Translations under genes and position numbers: made by a program
Source of the DNA: Nymphaea colorata
Taxonomy: Eukaryota > Streptophyta > Magnoliopsida > Nymphaeales > Nymphaeaceae
Reading direction: 5' to 3'
DNA length: 64,000 bases
NCBI RefSeq assembly: GCF_008831285.2
Contig: NC_045138.2
Span: forward strand, 38,927,115 to 38,991,114
Notes under the pieces: generated by a model
Database searches by the model: none
What the model saw: only the letters and a program-made list of their open reading frames with translations
Told to the model about the DNA's origin: nothing
In this document: one piece after another, positions 51,793 through 63,708 of the stretch
Layout of the letters: every line of letters starts with the position of its first letter
Position numbering within the stretch: the first letter of the stretch is position 1

Positions 51793-54700
51793 TTATTATT
51801 ATTGTTATTGTTTTCATTTTTTCCTGAGATTCAACCAAATGGATGTGGGCTATTGGGTTGTTTAAACTTTTAGTCGAGAACAACTTTCAAATAACTGGGA
51901 TCCAACTTGTATCAAGTTGTTTATGCATCAAATCTCGTTGGCTTGAAAAACAAGTTTGTTTGGTAAAACAAATATAGGTTTTCGACCCTGCTGAACAAAT
52001 TCAGCTTTCAAAGTTCTAACAGACTGGATGAACTAGAAGACAAGATAAATTAGGGCATCATGTGTATATGTATGTACGTTCATATGTAGATAAGTATGTA
52101 TACATGTATATATGTATGTGTGAAATGTGCAGCACTGGTCAGTTGTTTCTGACTTTGTCCCACCAGAATGCTTTGGGCCAGCATCAAGTATGGGCATTAG
52201 GAAACCTGATCAATCAGATGCATATTAATCAGATTTGAGTTTTGGACTTAAATAGAAATTTACCAAAACTGAAGCTGCATTCTACCTGCCACCCAATTTA
52301 TGTCTATTGAATTTCAATTCCTTAAAGAAAGATAAAGTAACTCTATTCAGCTTCATGTCCAATTTGGACATGGTAATCCTCCTAGCGCATGATGTGAGGC
52401 CTTCCAGTGTGAGTGTTACTCTTTTCAAAATTGACTATACATGTTTTTTTGGTACACGGAATCCAATTGGATATTGGATAAAAATAAAAATTGAGTTCAA
52501 ACTTGATCAAGATTAACCAATTCCAGCTTGCCTATACTTAGATTCTCTTTTTCTTACCAAATCAAACTAATCCAAATCCAGTTGGTCGAATAAAATAAAC
52601 CATGCTCAAGTTGGTATCCTCCTTCCTACTCTCCGATATTATATGCTTTGTGCTTTTCTGTTATTGGTTGCCTCTTCAACCTTTTTTCATATCAAAAGAT
52701 GATGGTGAATCGGTGATCATGGCAGTAGAACATTGAATGCAGTTCCTCAAAAACATTGGGAAGAATATGTAATTTTCTGATGAACTTCTCTGTCCACAAA
52801 TTGTGTATCCATATAGTAATCTAATATACCACAGTTGAGCTTTTTGTACAAAAATTATAGGAATTTGATTTCAGGAGTCTATTTAATCTATTTTGCAGAA
52901 TATGAAAGCAGATGATAAAAGGAAGGTTGTTCCCCGTGTATGCATCATTGGAGGAAAGGCAGCTCCAGGTTACGAAATGGCCAAGAAGATAATTAAGCTC
53001 ATCCATGCTGTTGCAGAAAAAATTAATAATGACGATGACATCGGTGATCTTCTTAAACTGGTTTGTCCAAAACAATTCATAGTCGAATCATCCTTTATAA
53101 TTTCTTAGCTGAAGACGTTCTTGCATATTCATACACCAGTGTATACATGATATGTATTATGTACACATGTACTGCAAGAGGGATGTTCCATACTTTAACC
53201 TGCAGGACTTTTCAAGGAAACCAATTGGGACTAAAAACTAATGGTCTTGTAGTTTTTGTGAATGATGCTGATGCTCTGATTGAAAATGACTTGAAAATTA
53301 TAAAAGTGGGAGCTTCGTGCAAGTAATCTTGGTCTCTCCTATCAGAAAAGTTGAAGCAAATTTATGACCTTGAAAAGTTAAATTACAACTAGCGCTAATG
53401 GAACTGATGAAAAGAAGCTTTTGTCTTCTGGACCTCGCATTCTGACTCTTTCTGTGACATCTAGGTTGGTGTAAATATGTAGAATTGTCATTCATGCATG
53501 GTTGTGGTAATAGCTGTTTCAATGGTGTTAAGATCACTGCTGCTGAAACCGTGGTGCCATGTGCCATTTTTATTCTTTCTGATACTTTTAAAATGTTTTC
53601 TTATTTAAAAAAAAATTACCTTTTGATTTTCAACTATACAAATTCAATTATTAACATTTTGCCGGTTCAGGAACTATTCTGAAGCCGGTACAAATTGGCT
53701 AATTTGTTGAATTGTCCTGCCCCCATTTGGAAGTTGATTCTGATAAGATTGGTTTTAACTGTAAGTCCACACTTAAGTTTGACTCCACCTGAAATATGGA
53801 AACCAAGGTCCCATCAAGCCATTATCATGGTGGTAATTGGTGAAGTTTCTGTAGGAGCAGATGCAGTACAGAACATCGTTATTATAAAGGAGGAATTTTA
53901 TGAGAACCAAGTCTTGAAAAAGGCTGTGTATCTTGAATATATCAAAATTTTCACTAACAGTACGTGCACTTAGTAATTACACCCTTCAACAAAATTCACA
54001 TACTATTTGGTTTGAACATGGATTCTGGAAGCTTATTATTCAAAACCTCATAAAGGAGAATCCAGATAGGTCTGCATGCTTTTTCCATTCAATTTGACAT
54101 CAGGAAGTGGTCACAATTATTTTAAGATTTTAGGGGCTGTCTAGCTGTTCAACGTAGTATTATAACCCATTTCATATTGCTCAAACTTAGCATGTAACTA
54201 CTTTTGCAAGGTTTGTTGTATGACAGACCAGAAATTCAGAATGAATTGGCTTTGATTTTTTTAATCATCTGAAAAATCTAAATAACAAAGAATAAAAGTT
54301 TTACTATTCGAATTGGGTGATAACTGATAAACTACGAGTGGCAATTTTTGTTACTGTCTGTTTCATTCCTTTGGTTTTAACTTTTACCTCCCAACTTGCA
54401 CGTAACTATTTTTTTTCCTTAAATGTAGTCTTCATTATGCTCATAATTTTGTCTATTTTGCAGGTTTTCGTCCCAGATTATAATGTTTCTGTAGCTGAAG
54501 TAGTGATACCTGGAAGTGACCTTTCACAGCATATAAGGTCATGTCGAGCTCTCTTCAGTGTCCTTTGCCTCAGTAGTTTTCATATATCCTTGTTACAAAA
54601 AATTGTCATAATCTTGTTACAAAAAATTGTCATAATTGCTGTAGATTCAAGAAAATAATTGGAAGAAAGTGCTTATAAATAGATATCTACTATAACTTTA

Positions 54701-56549
54701 GGACTCTATTTTCAAAACGAACTATGGAAAAAATACTTATTTGCGACTATCCAGGAGATGTACATGCTTTCGGTCATGTCAACACTCATTCTTTCCTATC
54801 CACAAGGTCTTTATGCATCTGGTAAGGTGTGAGTCGTGACTTGTGAATCTCACCAAATTGAGATGTCGTATATTTATTTCTGAGTTTATGATTGTGAGTT
54901 GTGCTTTTGAAGATACATACTATGATACTAATCAATATATGATTTGTAATGTTATCAATATGTCCAGTGTTTGTGCTTGAAAAATCTACAGCAGAGCAGC
55001 TGATTTGTTAAAAACTAGGTTTCTCTGTTTCATTTTATTATTTTCTAAAGTTACTGCCTTTTTGCTTCTTCTGTATTAAGTTATTAACTATAAGATATTG
55101 TGCACGTGTTCCCTCATTTTTTATAAAACCTACTATTCTTTGAGCAAAAGCCTAGTTCTTGAGATGTATCCAAGTTGTTCTCACAGAAAGCAAAGCCTCT
55201 TCATTTTTTCCTAGTGTCTTTGTGCATATATGGAGGATTTCTCTTTAGCTTTTGCCTATTGAAAAGGGTTGTTTTTTATTTTCTACAGATAATTATTTTT
55301 TAGACATCCTTCGAACATTGCAACTTGTGATTCTCTTGGATTCCTGTTGGAAGTATTCTATATGGTCCTTGAGTTACATTTGTCTGATTTTTTTCTTTAT
55401 TTTTGATAGCACGGCAGGGCACGAAGCATCAGGAACCAGCAGTATGAAATTTTTGATGAATGGATGTCTACTTTTAGCAACAGCTGATGGGTCAACGTGT
55501 GAAATTATTGAAGAGATAGGGGAAGATAACATGGTCAGTATTGTGGCATATCTCCAGATAATTCTTTAGTTCGGTGTCTTTTGTACGGAAATGGACGTAA
55601 TACATTTTTCTTTTTCTTATATACTTTCTTAAAAACTTCCATACGAGGAAGATGTTAAGCAGCAGGTAAACTAGGAAGGGATGACTCTTAGGAAAGTGCA
55701 ACCCACACCATGTTCATTATTTTACAAGATTCCATAGAATTTTTCATGTTATCTGCATCATATGCTTGAGCAAGCTCTATTGCCGAAGTAGATTCCTGAT
55801 GCATGCTTGGTACTCGTGAGTTCCATAGCCAATCATTTGTTACTGCTGCAGTTTGTATTTGGTGCCAAAGTTAACGAAGTCCCTTCTCTGAGAGAGAAGA
55901 GGCGTGATCTTCAAGTACCTCTCCAATTCGTGCGTGTGGTTAGGTTTGTATATCACCTTCTCTGTCTGCCTTTGAACCTTTTGCTCTTTTAGAATGAGTG
56001 TCATATCTCGATAAATATTTAAGAGTTTTGATCTTTTGTTATCCCGTGTGGTTGGTAGGATGGTCAGAGATGGTTATTTTGGCCATAAGGACTATTTCAA
56101 GTCATTATGCGATAGTGTGGATGACATTGGTGGTGATTTCTATCTTCTTGGGTACGACTTTATGAGTTATCTGGAAGCACAGGTAGATTCCTACTATTTC
56201 TTTTGAATATGTGTGCTATATGACTAGATTGTTAAAAGTTGTCATTTGTGCTTGCATGTTCTTCAATGTCCGTGTGTGGGAACATCCATGGATAATGCAT
56301 GTACTTCCACACATCCTTACAAGTGTGCATGAGCATGGTTTAATGTGTTTTCTATTTTTGGGTTATTGAAGTTGCCTGAATGATAAATTTTCACAGGCTG
56401 CTGCTGATAAGGCATTTGTTGATCAAGACAAGTGGACAAAGATGAGTATCTTGAGCACCGCTGGATCTGGTAAATTCAGCAGCGACAGAACTGTTGCAGA
56501 ATATAGAGATAAGATATGGAAGGTTCAGCCTTGCAGGTTACCTTTTTGA
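37727..56549 (+). CDS. ACT domain-containing alpha-glucan phosphorylase (GT35), probably plastidial
   Basis: Glucan phosphorylase reversibly releases glucose 1-phosphate from alpha-1,4-glucans using PLP. Exons: 37727-38437, 38628-38742, 40255-40355, 41150-41241, 42515-42650, 42753-42821, 42958-43059, 45154-45252, 45780-45890, 46103-46309, 46618-46725, 49068-49163, 49499-49555, 50012-50158, 50244-50303, 50527-50631, 52899-53060, 54464-54537, 55410-55533, 55852-55943, 56059-56182, 56397-56549; 1014 aa. Residues 1-70 are Ser/Pro/Arg-rich with almost no acid residues, like a transit peptide. An ACT domain spans about 84-158 ([34 protein letters not shown]). A short linker follows, then the core from about residue 195. 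Kept residues: KRIHEYKRQ (Lys749, Arg750, Lys755), PLP Lys864 in GTSSMKF, and His557. Changed: the usual YTNHT reads ITIHT, GNGGLGRL reads [16 protein letters not shown] reads NGVTQRRW. The PHO1 insertion is absent. Confidence 0.9.
43690..44000 (+). mobile_element. Possible LINE reverse-transcriptase remnant in phosphorylase intron 7
   Basis: One frame reads [19 protein letters not shown] and, after a stop and frame change, [10 protein letters not shown]. These resemble the thumb region that follows the reverse transcriptase in plant LINEs (K..W..LS and a later E..QR.FLWG). It is short and broken. Intron 7 is one of the longest of the gene (about 2.1 kb). Confidence 0.3.
47030..47670 (-). mobile_element. 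Antisense Copia-type LTR fragment in phosphorylase intron 11
   Basis: The minus strand at 47330-47341 reads TGGTGTCAGAGC, one change from the initiator-tRNA-Met primer-binding site usual in Copia elements. It directly follows sequence ending TTTGCA, so the 5' LTR would run from about 47670 (TGTAAC...) down to 47342 (...GCA), with TG/CA ends. About 300 bp of internal sequence continues to about 47030, with only a short frame. The far LTR and the coding region are missing. Confidence 0.5.
50316..50418 (+). repeat. (CCT)n-(CT)n microsatellite in phosphorylase intron 15
   Basis: A run of CCT units passes into about 20 CT units, then C-rich sequence. This nearly pure polypyrimidine tract fills much of a 223-bp intron, ahead of the exon 16 acceptor. 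Confidence 0.9.
50906..50944. repeat. (TA)n microsatellite beside TIR element copy 2
   Basis: About 19 TA units directly left of the transposon end. Confidence 0.9.
50944..51739 (+). mobile_element. Non-autonomous TIR DNA transposon, copy 2 (796 bp) in phosphorylase intron 16
   Basis: Begins TGTTACATGAGTGCGGGG and ends ...TGTGTGACT, flanked by TA on both sides. Its first roughly 100 bp (gtgcggggtgcgggtgcc, catcccaaaaaatttaggtg) and its last roughly 150 bp align with the minus strand of 6376-7419, as does a middle block (aaacaacatatattatata, aatatgacatacta). Terminal repeats are worn compared with copy 1. No transposase frame. Confidence 0.6.
51740..51789. repeat. (TA)25 microsatellite beside TIR element copy 2
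   Basis: Directly right of the element. With the left TA run, this suggests insertion into a TA tract or growth of the target duplication. Confidence 0.9.
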
Positions 56550-56633
56550 ATAGGGGAGGCAGAGAGAGTACATCAGCAGTGAGCAATGCTGCTCCACTCG
56601 GCAAGTGACAGGCTCCCTCCCTCCCCACGTACA

Positions 56634-56639
56634 AATAAA
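56634..56639 (+). promoter_or_regulatory. Poly(A) signal AATAAA of the phosphorylase gene
   Basis: Canonical hexamer about 85 bp after the stop codon. Confidence 0.45.
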
Positions 56640-56660
56640 ACAACTCTTGACTTCTGAAGG

Positions 56661-56822
56661 GTTGGGGCTGTTCGAGTTGCCAATTTAAGTCTTGAAGTGT
56701 TAATAAGTGCTGGTGTTGGTGGCGCTCTGCCCACCAGTAGGGTTGGGGCGGTTCGAGTTGCCAATTTAGGTCTTGAAGTGTTAATAAGTACTGGTGTTGT
56801 TGGCACTCTGCCCAACAGTCTA
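56661..56822. repeat. Two tandem 81-bp units after the phosphorylase gene
   Basis: 'gttggggctgttcgagttgc' at 56661 recurs at 56742 with few differences through 'aataagt.ctggtgttg' and 'ctctgccca.cagt'. It may lie in the 3' UTR. The minus-strand frame across it is only a by-product of the repeat. Confidence 0.85.
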
Positions 56823-58215
56823 AGGGGCGTTTTTTGGTTAGAAGTTTCTTAAAGAATCAATGATCTTTAGCAGCCAGGAATAGTACTGTAAACTACATCG
56901 CTCGATGTTCTGTGATAAGTTTTTCTCACAGAATCAGGAGGTGATTCTTTGCTAGAGACATTTTTACCTTTTTAAAAACTTCGTTCTCGAACTGCAGGTG
57001 CTTCTCTTGAAAAGGCGAAAGTGCATCTGACTGTTGTTTCATGTGTGCCTGTTTTATGACTAGTTGAACAAAGTATAGAAAGATGAAGGAAAAAGATGAA
57101 ATATATCTAAAAGACATGAACTAGTTTAATATTCGTAAAAAGGGTTGGGGTGGGGGGGGGGGGGGGGGGGTAATAATAGATCTAATTAAGCGATGTTTTC
57201 CTGAATATAACTAATTGAGTGTGACAACAGAGGGACATGCATTTATTTATTAAGATTTCAAAAGTTAAGTCGATTGGTGAACTGCTCATAAATTCACATC
57301 CACCGCAGGTTGTGCACGTGCACAATCGAGGCATGTTCTTGTTTCTTAACAACCTTTGGCAGCATTAGAGTTAGTTTCCAGATTTAAGTCATTGACAACG
57401 AGAAAAGATTATAAACTATGAGAAACAGCTGTGATCAAGCAGTCTCCCTCAAATTCAAAGGGACCTCAATCAGGTAAGTCCGAAGAAATCTGAGTGCGAG
57501 TTAGCTCATGTGCGCAAATCAGACAAGCATCACGCTGTTTACCTAAACAATAAATTTGAATAAGCAGCAGAAAAATCTAAACAAGTAGACAAATCAAGGA
57601 GAGTGGTCCGTCTGACCCTGGACGATCAGATATTTTCCTGGTTACCTTCACCCGCACAGCGAGATGTACCAAACCCTCAAGCGATGTAGACAGCATCGGA
57701 AGTGAAGTCTCCTAATCGTCCTGTTTTAATTTTTCATATCTTACAAGATAAATTAATTACTAATTCGAAAAGGAATACCAATGTGGCATGTATCGTTCGG
57801 TTTTAAGCCACAGGTAACTAGCGATATACTTTGACCTCATGATTGGCGTTTCAAACTTTATATATGAATTCATCGCAAAGCAAGAAGAGACAAACATATC
57901 AGAGTTTTTGAGTATAAAAAGCTGACGAGCAATATATACGTAACGAGAAGGAAAATTAGCCAATGGAATATCAATTTTCAATTACAAGTCATAAGAAAAT
58001 ATATAAATAACGGCTCTCGCGATGGATTTTTCGTTTTTAGAAAAAAAAATTGTGACTAGGCTGTTTATGATGATGATAACAAGAAAGGAAATAGCCTACC
58101 CCAAAGAAAGAGAACAGGACAACTAGTGGGCAGGCAGTAAAGGGTATCGAACGCTTGATTATGCCAATATTGAAGGATGGAGAAGTTTAGCCCAAAAAAG
58201 GCAAACTAATGGGAA
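56823..58215. other. 3' regions between two convergent genes
   Basis: No gene seen. It includes a run of 19 G at 57152-57170 and the expected 3' UTR of the minus-strand DTW gene near 58000-58215. Confidence 0.5.
57152..57170 (+). repeat. Poly-G run of 19
   Basis: An uninterrupted G homopolymer preceded by gggttggggt; it could fold as a G-quadruplex. Confidence 0.9.
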
Positions 58216-61200
58216 TCAAAACTTGTGGCAGCTGCTTGCTCGTATCGTCCGTGCAATAGATCTACCTGTGCGAATACGGCGTCCAGTGAGTGCATCGAGA
58301 AGGCTCTCTAAAGTATCATTCAAAGCTTCTGCCGATTTATGAAGCCCCAGAGAAGATAATTGAGGCAGTTGATTCAGTTCTGTTAAAAGGTCTGCAGCTG
58401 CGGCTGCTGTACATGAACGATCCTTGGAAGGTTGAGTCCTGTTCTCAGCAGAATACAAAGGCACAAGTTAGAAATAGAAAAGCTAATATCATCGGTACCA
58501 CAATTGAAAGCATATAAAGAACACTTGAGAAACCTTAGCTTGTGCATAACTGATACGGATGGGATGGCCAAAGAAATGGTGTTGAGACCTTCTCCCCAGA
58601 CCCTTATTGCTCGATCCTGCATTATGCAAACAACTCTCAGTAACTGCAGCTTAGACAAAACTATTAAACTTGAAGCAATTCGACGGTAGATATATTGTGT
58701 AGATGTCCAAAATTGTACACACAAAAAAAAACTATTTTGGGTCTTCAGATAAGCTGGTGAGATTGTCAAAAACAATGTAATAAGAATCATGCAAAAAAAA
58801 CGTATGCATATTGATAGGGCCTAGCGGAACCTGTAGTATATTGGCAGCAAATGGCTACAAGAAAAAAAGGTCATTTTGCTAGCAAATGGTTCTTTAAAGA
58901 ACAAATGTAGTCTACCATGTAAGTAAATGGCACTCATAAATGGGACATGAAAGAATTCCACATTCTGAAAAGGACATATTTGCATTTGCTTGCATGTCCA
59001 ATCTTATAACCATTCCAAAAAATAACGTAAAAAATTCAGTGTTACCTTCAAGCGGTTGAACATTGCAGCAGAATTATTCCATGTACCATCTACCAGTATA
59101 ACGTTCATTACTGGCATCTTCTCATCCACCTAGAAACTTTCAGAGGTCATCACTTGACCAACTTTATGAAAGGGGCTGATACCAAGACGAAAGAGAAAAA
59201 TGAAGTTGCACAGGCACATGGAGATGTGCTAGCAAACAAAACTGCACAATGAATCAAACCATCAGATTATTCAAATATCAATCCTGCGCATCTAGATTCT
59301 TCCAGATCCATATACATATGCATGTTCTAATCTGTTTGTATGGCAGGGTTGTAATCTTGTTTGTACCTTACAGGGTTTTAAGTCTAACATGTAATAAGTT
59401 ACGTCATGAAAGAAGGATTAGGATGGCTGCCCAGAATGTGGCGGCTATTTTTCTTCCCATCTTCACTTTTCTTTCTCCCTCTCTACTTTCTGAAGAATGA
59501 AGATTGACAGCTTCCGAACATCTGATGCTTTAAATTCTTTCAGAATAAACTACATAAAACCTTTCCCCACACACAGACAGAGAGAGAGAAAGAGAGTATG
59601 AAGAATAGGAAAAGGTTATGCTGTCATAAGATCTATGCTGCAGCAAAAAGTTATGGCAACTATTTCCCTTACATTTTACATCTATCAAGGGAGCAAAAAA
59701 TACAAGTTAGCCACATATATCTAGTACTTAAAATAATGAACAAAGAAGACCTAGAAGCCTGTAAATGTTATGTACATAAGGAGAGATTTGAAGATGGATT
59801 AAGAAATAATACAATACACAAGAAAATGCTTTGAACATAGATCCTAACCTAATACCATATCGATTGTCATTTGTAAACCTCCCCCTCAAACTTGCTTAGA
59901 GTGCACGATCTCCATGATTCATGGAGATCTCAAGTTCAACTAGGCTAAACATTCATGTTCTAGACTGGGAAAATCTAACATGGTTAATTATTAAAACAAG
60001 TAGAAGTATGTTTATATGTCATTTTGCTAAATATTGTATCAGCGCATTTGAAGCCTTTTCATATTCTCTATGTGGCGCACTTATATTGTTCAATCCTCTG
60101 ACTTCAAATGGTTAGCAATATTTACTACCATTTTAAATCTTATAAGTAACACATAAAGGATCCAACAAAATTTCTCGAACTCATTTGGTCCAGGGCACAA
60201 ATCATAAAGCGAATCACTAGTGTTAAGGATCTTTCTTTAGATAAAAGTACGAGATCTGAAAAAATAATTAGCTACATCATTCATAAGAGCTTGTTGCTTG
60301 TCATACTCATCACCCTGAAATCCACATGACAATCCATATGCATGATAATAGCTTCTTATGCAACATATGTAACATAAACGAAAAAAGACCCAACAAAAAT
60401 CAAAACAAAAAGGAACAAATAAGACATTAGAAGAAATAAATTTTGGTTTGGTGATAACATGCATACAATTGAAATAGAAGATTCTTTCAGAAACATAATC
60501 ATTATGAAACTTAATACTTTCTACCTATCGAGACATATACCTGAGGAAATTTTTCTTCAACACTTCCTAGCACACCATCAAAGTTTATATCCTTCACAGA
60601 TTGAGAAGGTGCATTTTGAGTAGGATAAAGGCACCAAACCATATCCCTCCCTGACACCCAGATTTTTAGAACGAAATGTTAGTAAAAGCAGCAAATAAAA
60701 TCCTAAAATGATAGTAAAGCATATAGGTACGCTAATAAGCACCAGAATAATTATAAGCAAATAAAAATGTCGACGGATGGTTTACATGTCTATTAATTGC
60801 TGAAATTCATTCTAATCCCAGGTCATGCCTAACTTTCTTCATTTTTCTATCTTAAAAGATTAAATCCTGAGACTGCATTTAGCCTATAAGTGAATACGAA
60901 TAATGATAATGCCAACTTAAGGAGATGATACTCAAACATTCACAAGCAAGGCAGAATTTCAGAACAAGAGCCAACGTTGTGTTAGTATGACTTGATGACA
61001 AATTTGTAATTGTTTACTGAACCCTCTGCACAAACAGACAGCAGTCACAAAGTGGAAAAGAAAAAGAGACTAAAATAAATAAGTGGTTCCAGCATAATAT
61101 AGTGAGATTTATTTTAGATTACTGTGCACTGCAGATAGAAGGCACTACCAACTCAAACTTAACTCAAGTCATCCTATCACTAGCCCTGAAAGAACTACTG

Positions 61201-63543
61201 AGAGCAACTCCAGAAGGAACCATTATCAGAAAGGACCCCAAATTCATTTAAACAATAATGAACGAGAATTGTTATCAGCCAAACTGACCTGAACTTTGGA
61301 GGACCTTCCACATGCTTTCTTCATGTTCACAAATGCCAAAAAGGCACAAGCGAGCCTGTTCAACTCCAAATAGTTGCCACAACAGTTTTCCAGTATTGTT
61401 TTGTCGCAGAAAATCCTATTAAAACAGAAACCCTTTATCTTCCAGCAATGTAATTTTGGTCATCGTATTGGACATGAAAGATAGAAAATAAACATTCATG
61501 TGGTGTAGAGGAAATTCTTAAGCAGGTAAATTTCAGATTCACTCTCTCCCTTTACGCCCAACATCCCAAGAGGAGCCAGATAGTAATTTTAAGATGGCTT
61601 TATTAACCATGTTTCTCTCATGGATAGACCAAACTAACTAGTCAAATACAAGAGGAGGGTTTCTAACTTTCTATTAATCATTGAGATTCAAGAAGCAACA
61701 TTGTCTTCCTTAATAAGGACATTCATAGACAAAAATGGTTTATTAAGTTCATTGTTGTTTTCTCTTTCTTCCTTCTTCCTTTTCTTAATTGGCCATGTCG
61801 GTTGCCGTATCAACTTCTTCTTTTCTTCTTATTGGCTATATCTGTTCTCAGACCATTTCCAAACCTTAATGCATATAATTTTATGCAACCCCATAGTTTC
61901 TTTAGCTGCTTAGTTGAAGTAGATTAGATTATCATCAATTTACATGTCTAGATCAGGAAAGGATATGGATATAGAAAAGATTGATAAGTTTGTCATCTAT
62001 CAAGAGGTGAAGCTAACTTTACTAATACTGTTTGCAAACCTTTGGATGCATGTACAACCAGAAGCGCAATCCACGCCATAAAAAGCAAGGTAGAATTTTT
62101 GAACACATACAATCTCCATGAAGAGGAAGCCAGCACTGCAATGCAAGAAAGTGGATAAGAGGTTCAGTAGTGACAAATACAGGTTGCTTCACTGTAACGA
62201 TAGGTAATATATAATATGTTACACATTATCAAATATAAAGGTTCTGGAACATACAACAGAGATGAAACATTTATTCACACGATGGCTACAGGAACAGTAA
62301 AGCTAAGTCAGAAAACCCATCTAATAAAAGGAAGAAGAAAAAAAAATAAAACAATTTAAAGAGGTTCAGCTTTTCTAGCTTGAGAAGTTCGGTCACACTA
62401 TTGAATTATATAAATCATTATAAATGCACTATCAACTGTCATTAGTCCTGTCTCTAAGGACAATACAAAGCTTTGGAATGTCAAGTAACCACAGTGAACG
62501 TAATATGTGCGTCTGTTGAAGGGAATGAGACAGGGCCATCAACGCCAACGATTTGATCACAAGTTTGCTTTTCATGTGAGAAAATTCTATGCTATCCAAG
62601 CACGACGCTGTTCCCAGAGCTATGAGGTAACTTCAACTATCCCTTCACAGCTAAAGCAAACAAGTCTCAAGTTTCCATACGTTTCATACGAGTCTCGTAT
62701 CAGAGTAAAAAGACGTTCGTTTCCATGAGAAAACGAGGCGGACTCTTATAGATTCAAATGCGAAAAATTGTTGGCCAACTAGGTACCTTGTGGCAAAGAT
62801 ATCCCCTACTCCCAAGTAGACGACATCCTATTTGACGAGCAGCAAAGAACTGCAGCTTCTTTTCAGAATCTAGAAGAGACTGATACATGGCCTTATGCTT
62901 TTTTTCCTCTCGTTCTTTAAAAGGTCCCTGCATTAGAAAGGAAAAATGGATAACTAACAGATAATCAAAATGTCTTATGGGAAATCGCATCCATCAACTA
63001 CAGGTGGGTATGCAATCTTGAAATTGAATCTATCAATGACAACAACAGGAAATGAAAACGGAACGACAATTCGATTACCCGAAGTTTGCCTCCGATGCCA
63101 CCGAACTTTATCGGGGCGTCCACCTCTCTGCGTAGAGCCTTCAAGCCCTCTACGGATTCCGACACCATTTCCGGCACCTGGGTCGACCAAGAGGACGTGA
63201 TCCCCCACTCCTCCCACTCCTTCTCTCCAATCTCCAGATTTCCTCCTTCCCCTCCTTCTCCGTCTTCTCCTTCCTCCCCGTCCCTTCCTCCTCCCTCTTC
63301 AATGGTCTCGGTAGCCATCGAATCTCCTCCTCCTTCTCCTCCTAGAACAGAGTTAGAAGAGCAAGGAGGAGGCGGTGCCCTTGTCCTTCTCAACAAACAC
63401 AATGAAGAGGCGGCGGCGGCGGCAGCAGCAGCAGCGCGGGAAAGAGGAATAGGAAGCCAGCGATTGAAGCAGCAGTTGGACGAGTGGCAAGAGCGCGCGG
63501 CAAGGGCTACAGACCCGGGCCACGCGGCCGACATCGTCATCAT
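58216..63543 (-). CDS. DTW domain-containing protein, probable tRNA-uridine aminocarboxypropyltransferase
   Basis: DTW proteins (bacterial TapT, human DTWD1/2) transfer the 3-amino-3-carboxypropyl group of S-adenosylmethionine to tRNA uridine, giving acp3U. Minus-strand exons: 63079-63543, 62787-62927, 62040-62135, 61289-61415, 60541-60650, 59046-59129, 58534-58616, 58216-58438; 442 aa from the first ATG at 63543, or 367 aa from ATG at 63318 (MATETIEEGGG). The extra 75 residues are Arg/Ser/Ala-rich with only one acidic Glu and one Asp near the end, like an organelle presequence. A zinc-binding cluster C-x2-C...C-x-C (CHKCWLPLHGDCMCSK) spans exons 2-3. Then come LRFWLYMHPKDFLRQNNTGK, MVWCLYP, the signature ILVDGTWNNSAAMF, and a basic C-terminus (RRIRTGRSIARTIR). 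The usual DTW triad reads DGTW here, as I recall for plant homologues. All phases close. Target tRNA and position are inferred from the family only. Confidence 0.9.
63318..63318 (-). other. Alternative start codon of the DTW gene
   Basis: ATGGCTACC in a favourable plant context (G at +4) lies 225 nt inside the frame. Initiation here would remove the presequence-like N-terminus and give a cytosolic form beginning with an acidic Glu/Gly-rich stretch. Confidence 0.5.
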
Positions 63544-63708
63544 TTTTATTTTCCTTTTCAACGCATCCTCTTCCTCTCTCTACTAATGCTATGTAGCCGT
63601 TCTGCTCGTCCGAGCGTCCGCTACACCCTCGCCCTTTTGCTTAGTCTCGTCATTGACCACGCAGCACTGCTGCATCTTACTCTCCCTCTCGTAGCCACCT
63701 TTCTGTAA
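63544..63708. other. DTW gene leader and promoter side
   Basis: An in-frame TAG at 63580-63582 closes the DTW reading frame upstream. No clear TATA box was seen. Confidence 0.4.

Noticed and set aside
56573-56815. Minus-strand 80-aa frame with an internally repeated peptide
   Set aside because: The peptide repeat simply reflects the 81-bp tandem DNA repeat; no domain and no upstream gene structure.
59560-60120. Possible LTR-element remnant in the DTW intron (59130-60540), with 'cctccccctcaaacttgc'
   Set aside because: Only a short phrase resembles retroelement flanks; no primer-binding site, LTR ends or coding motif were found.
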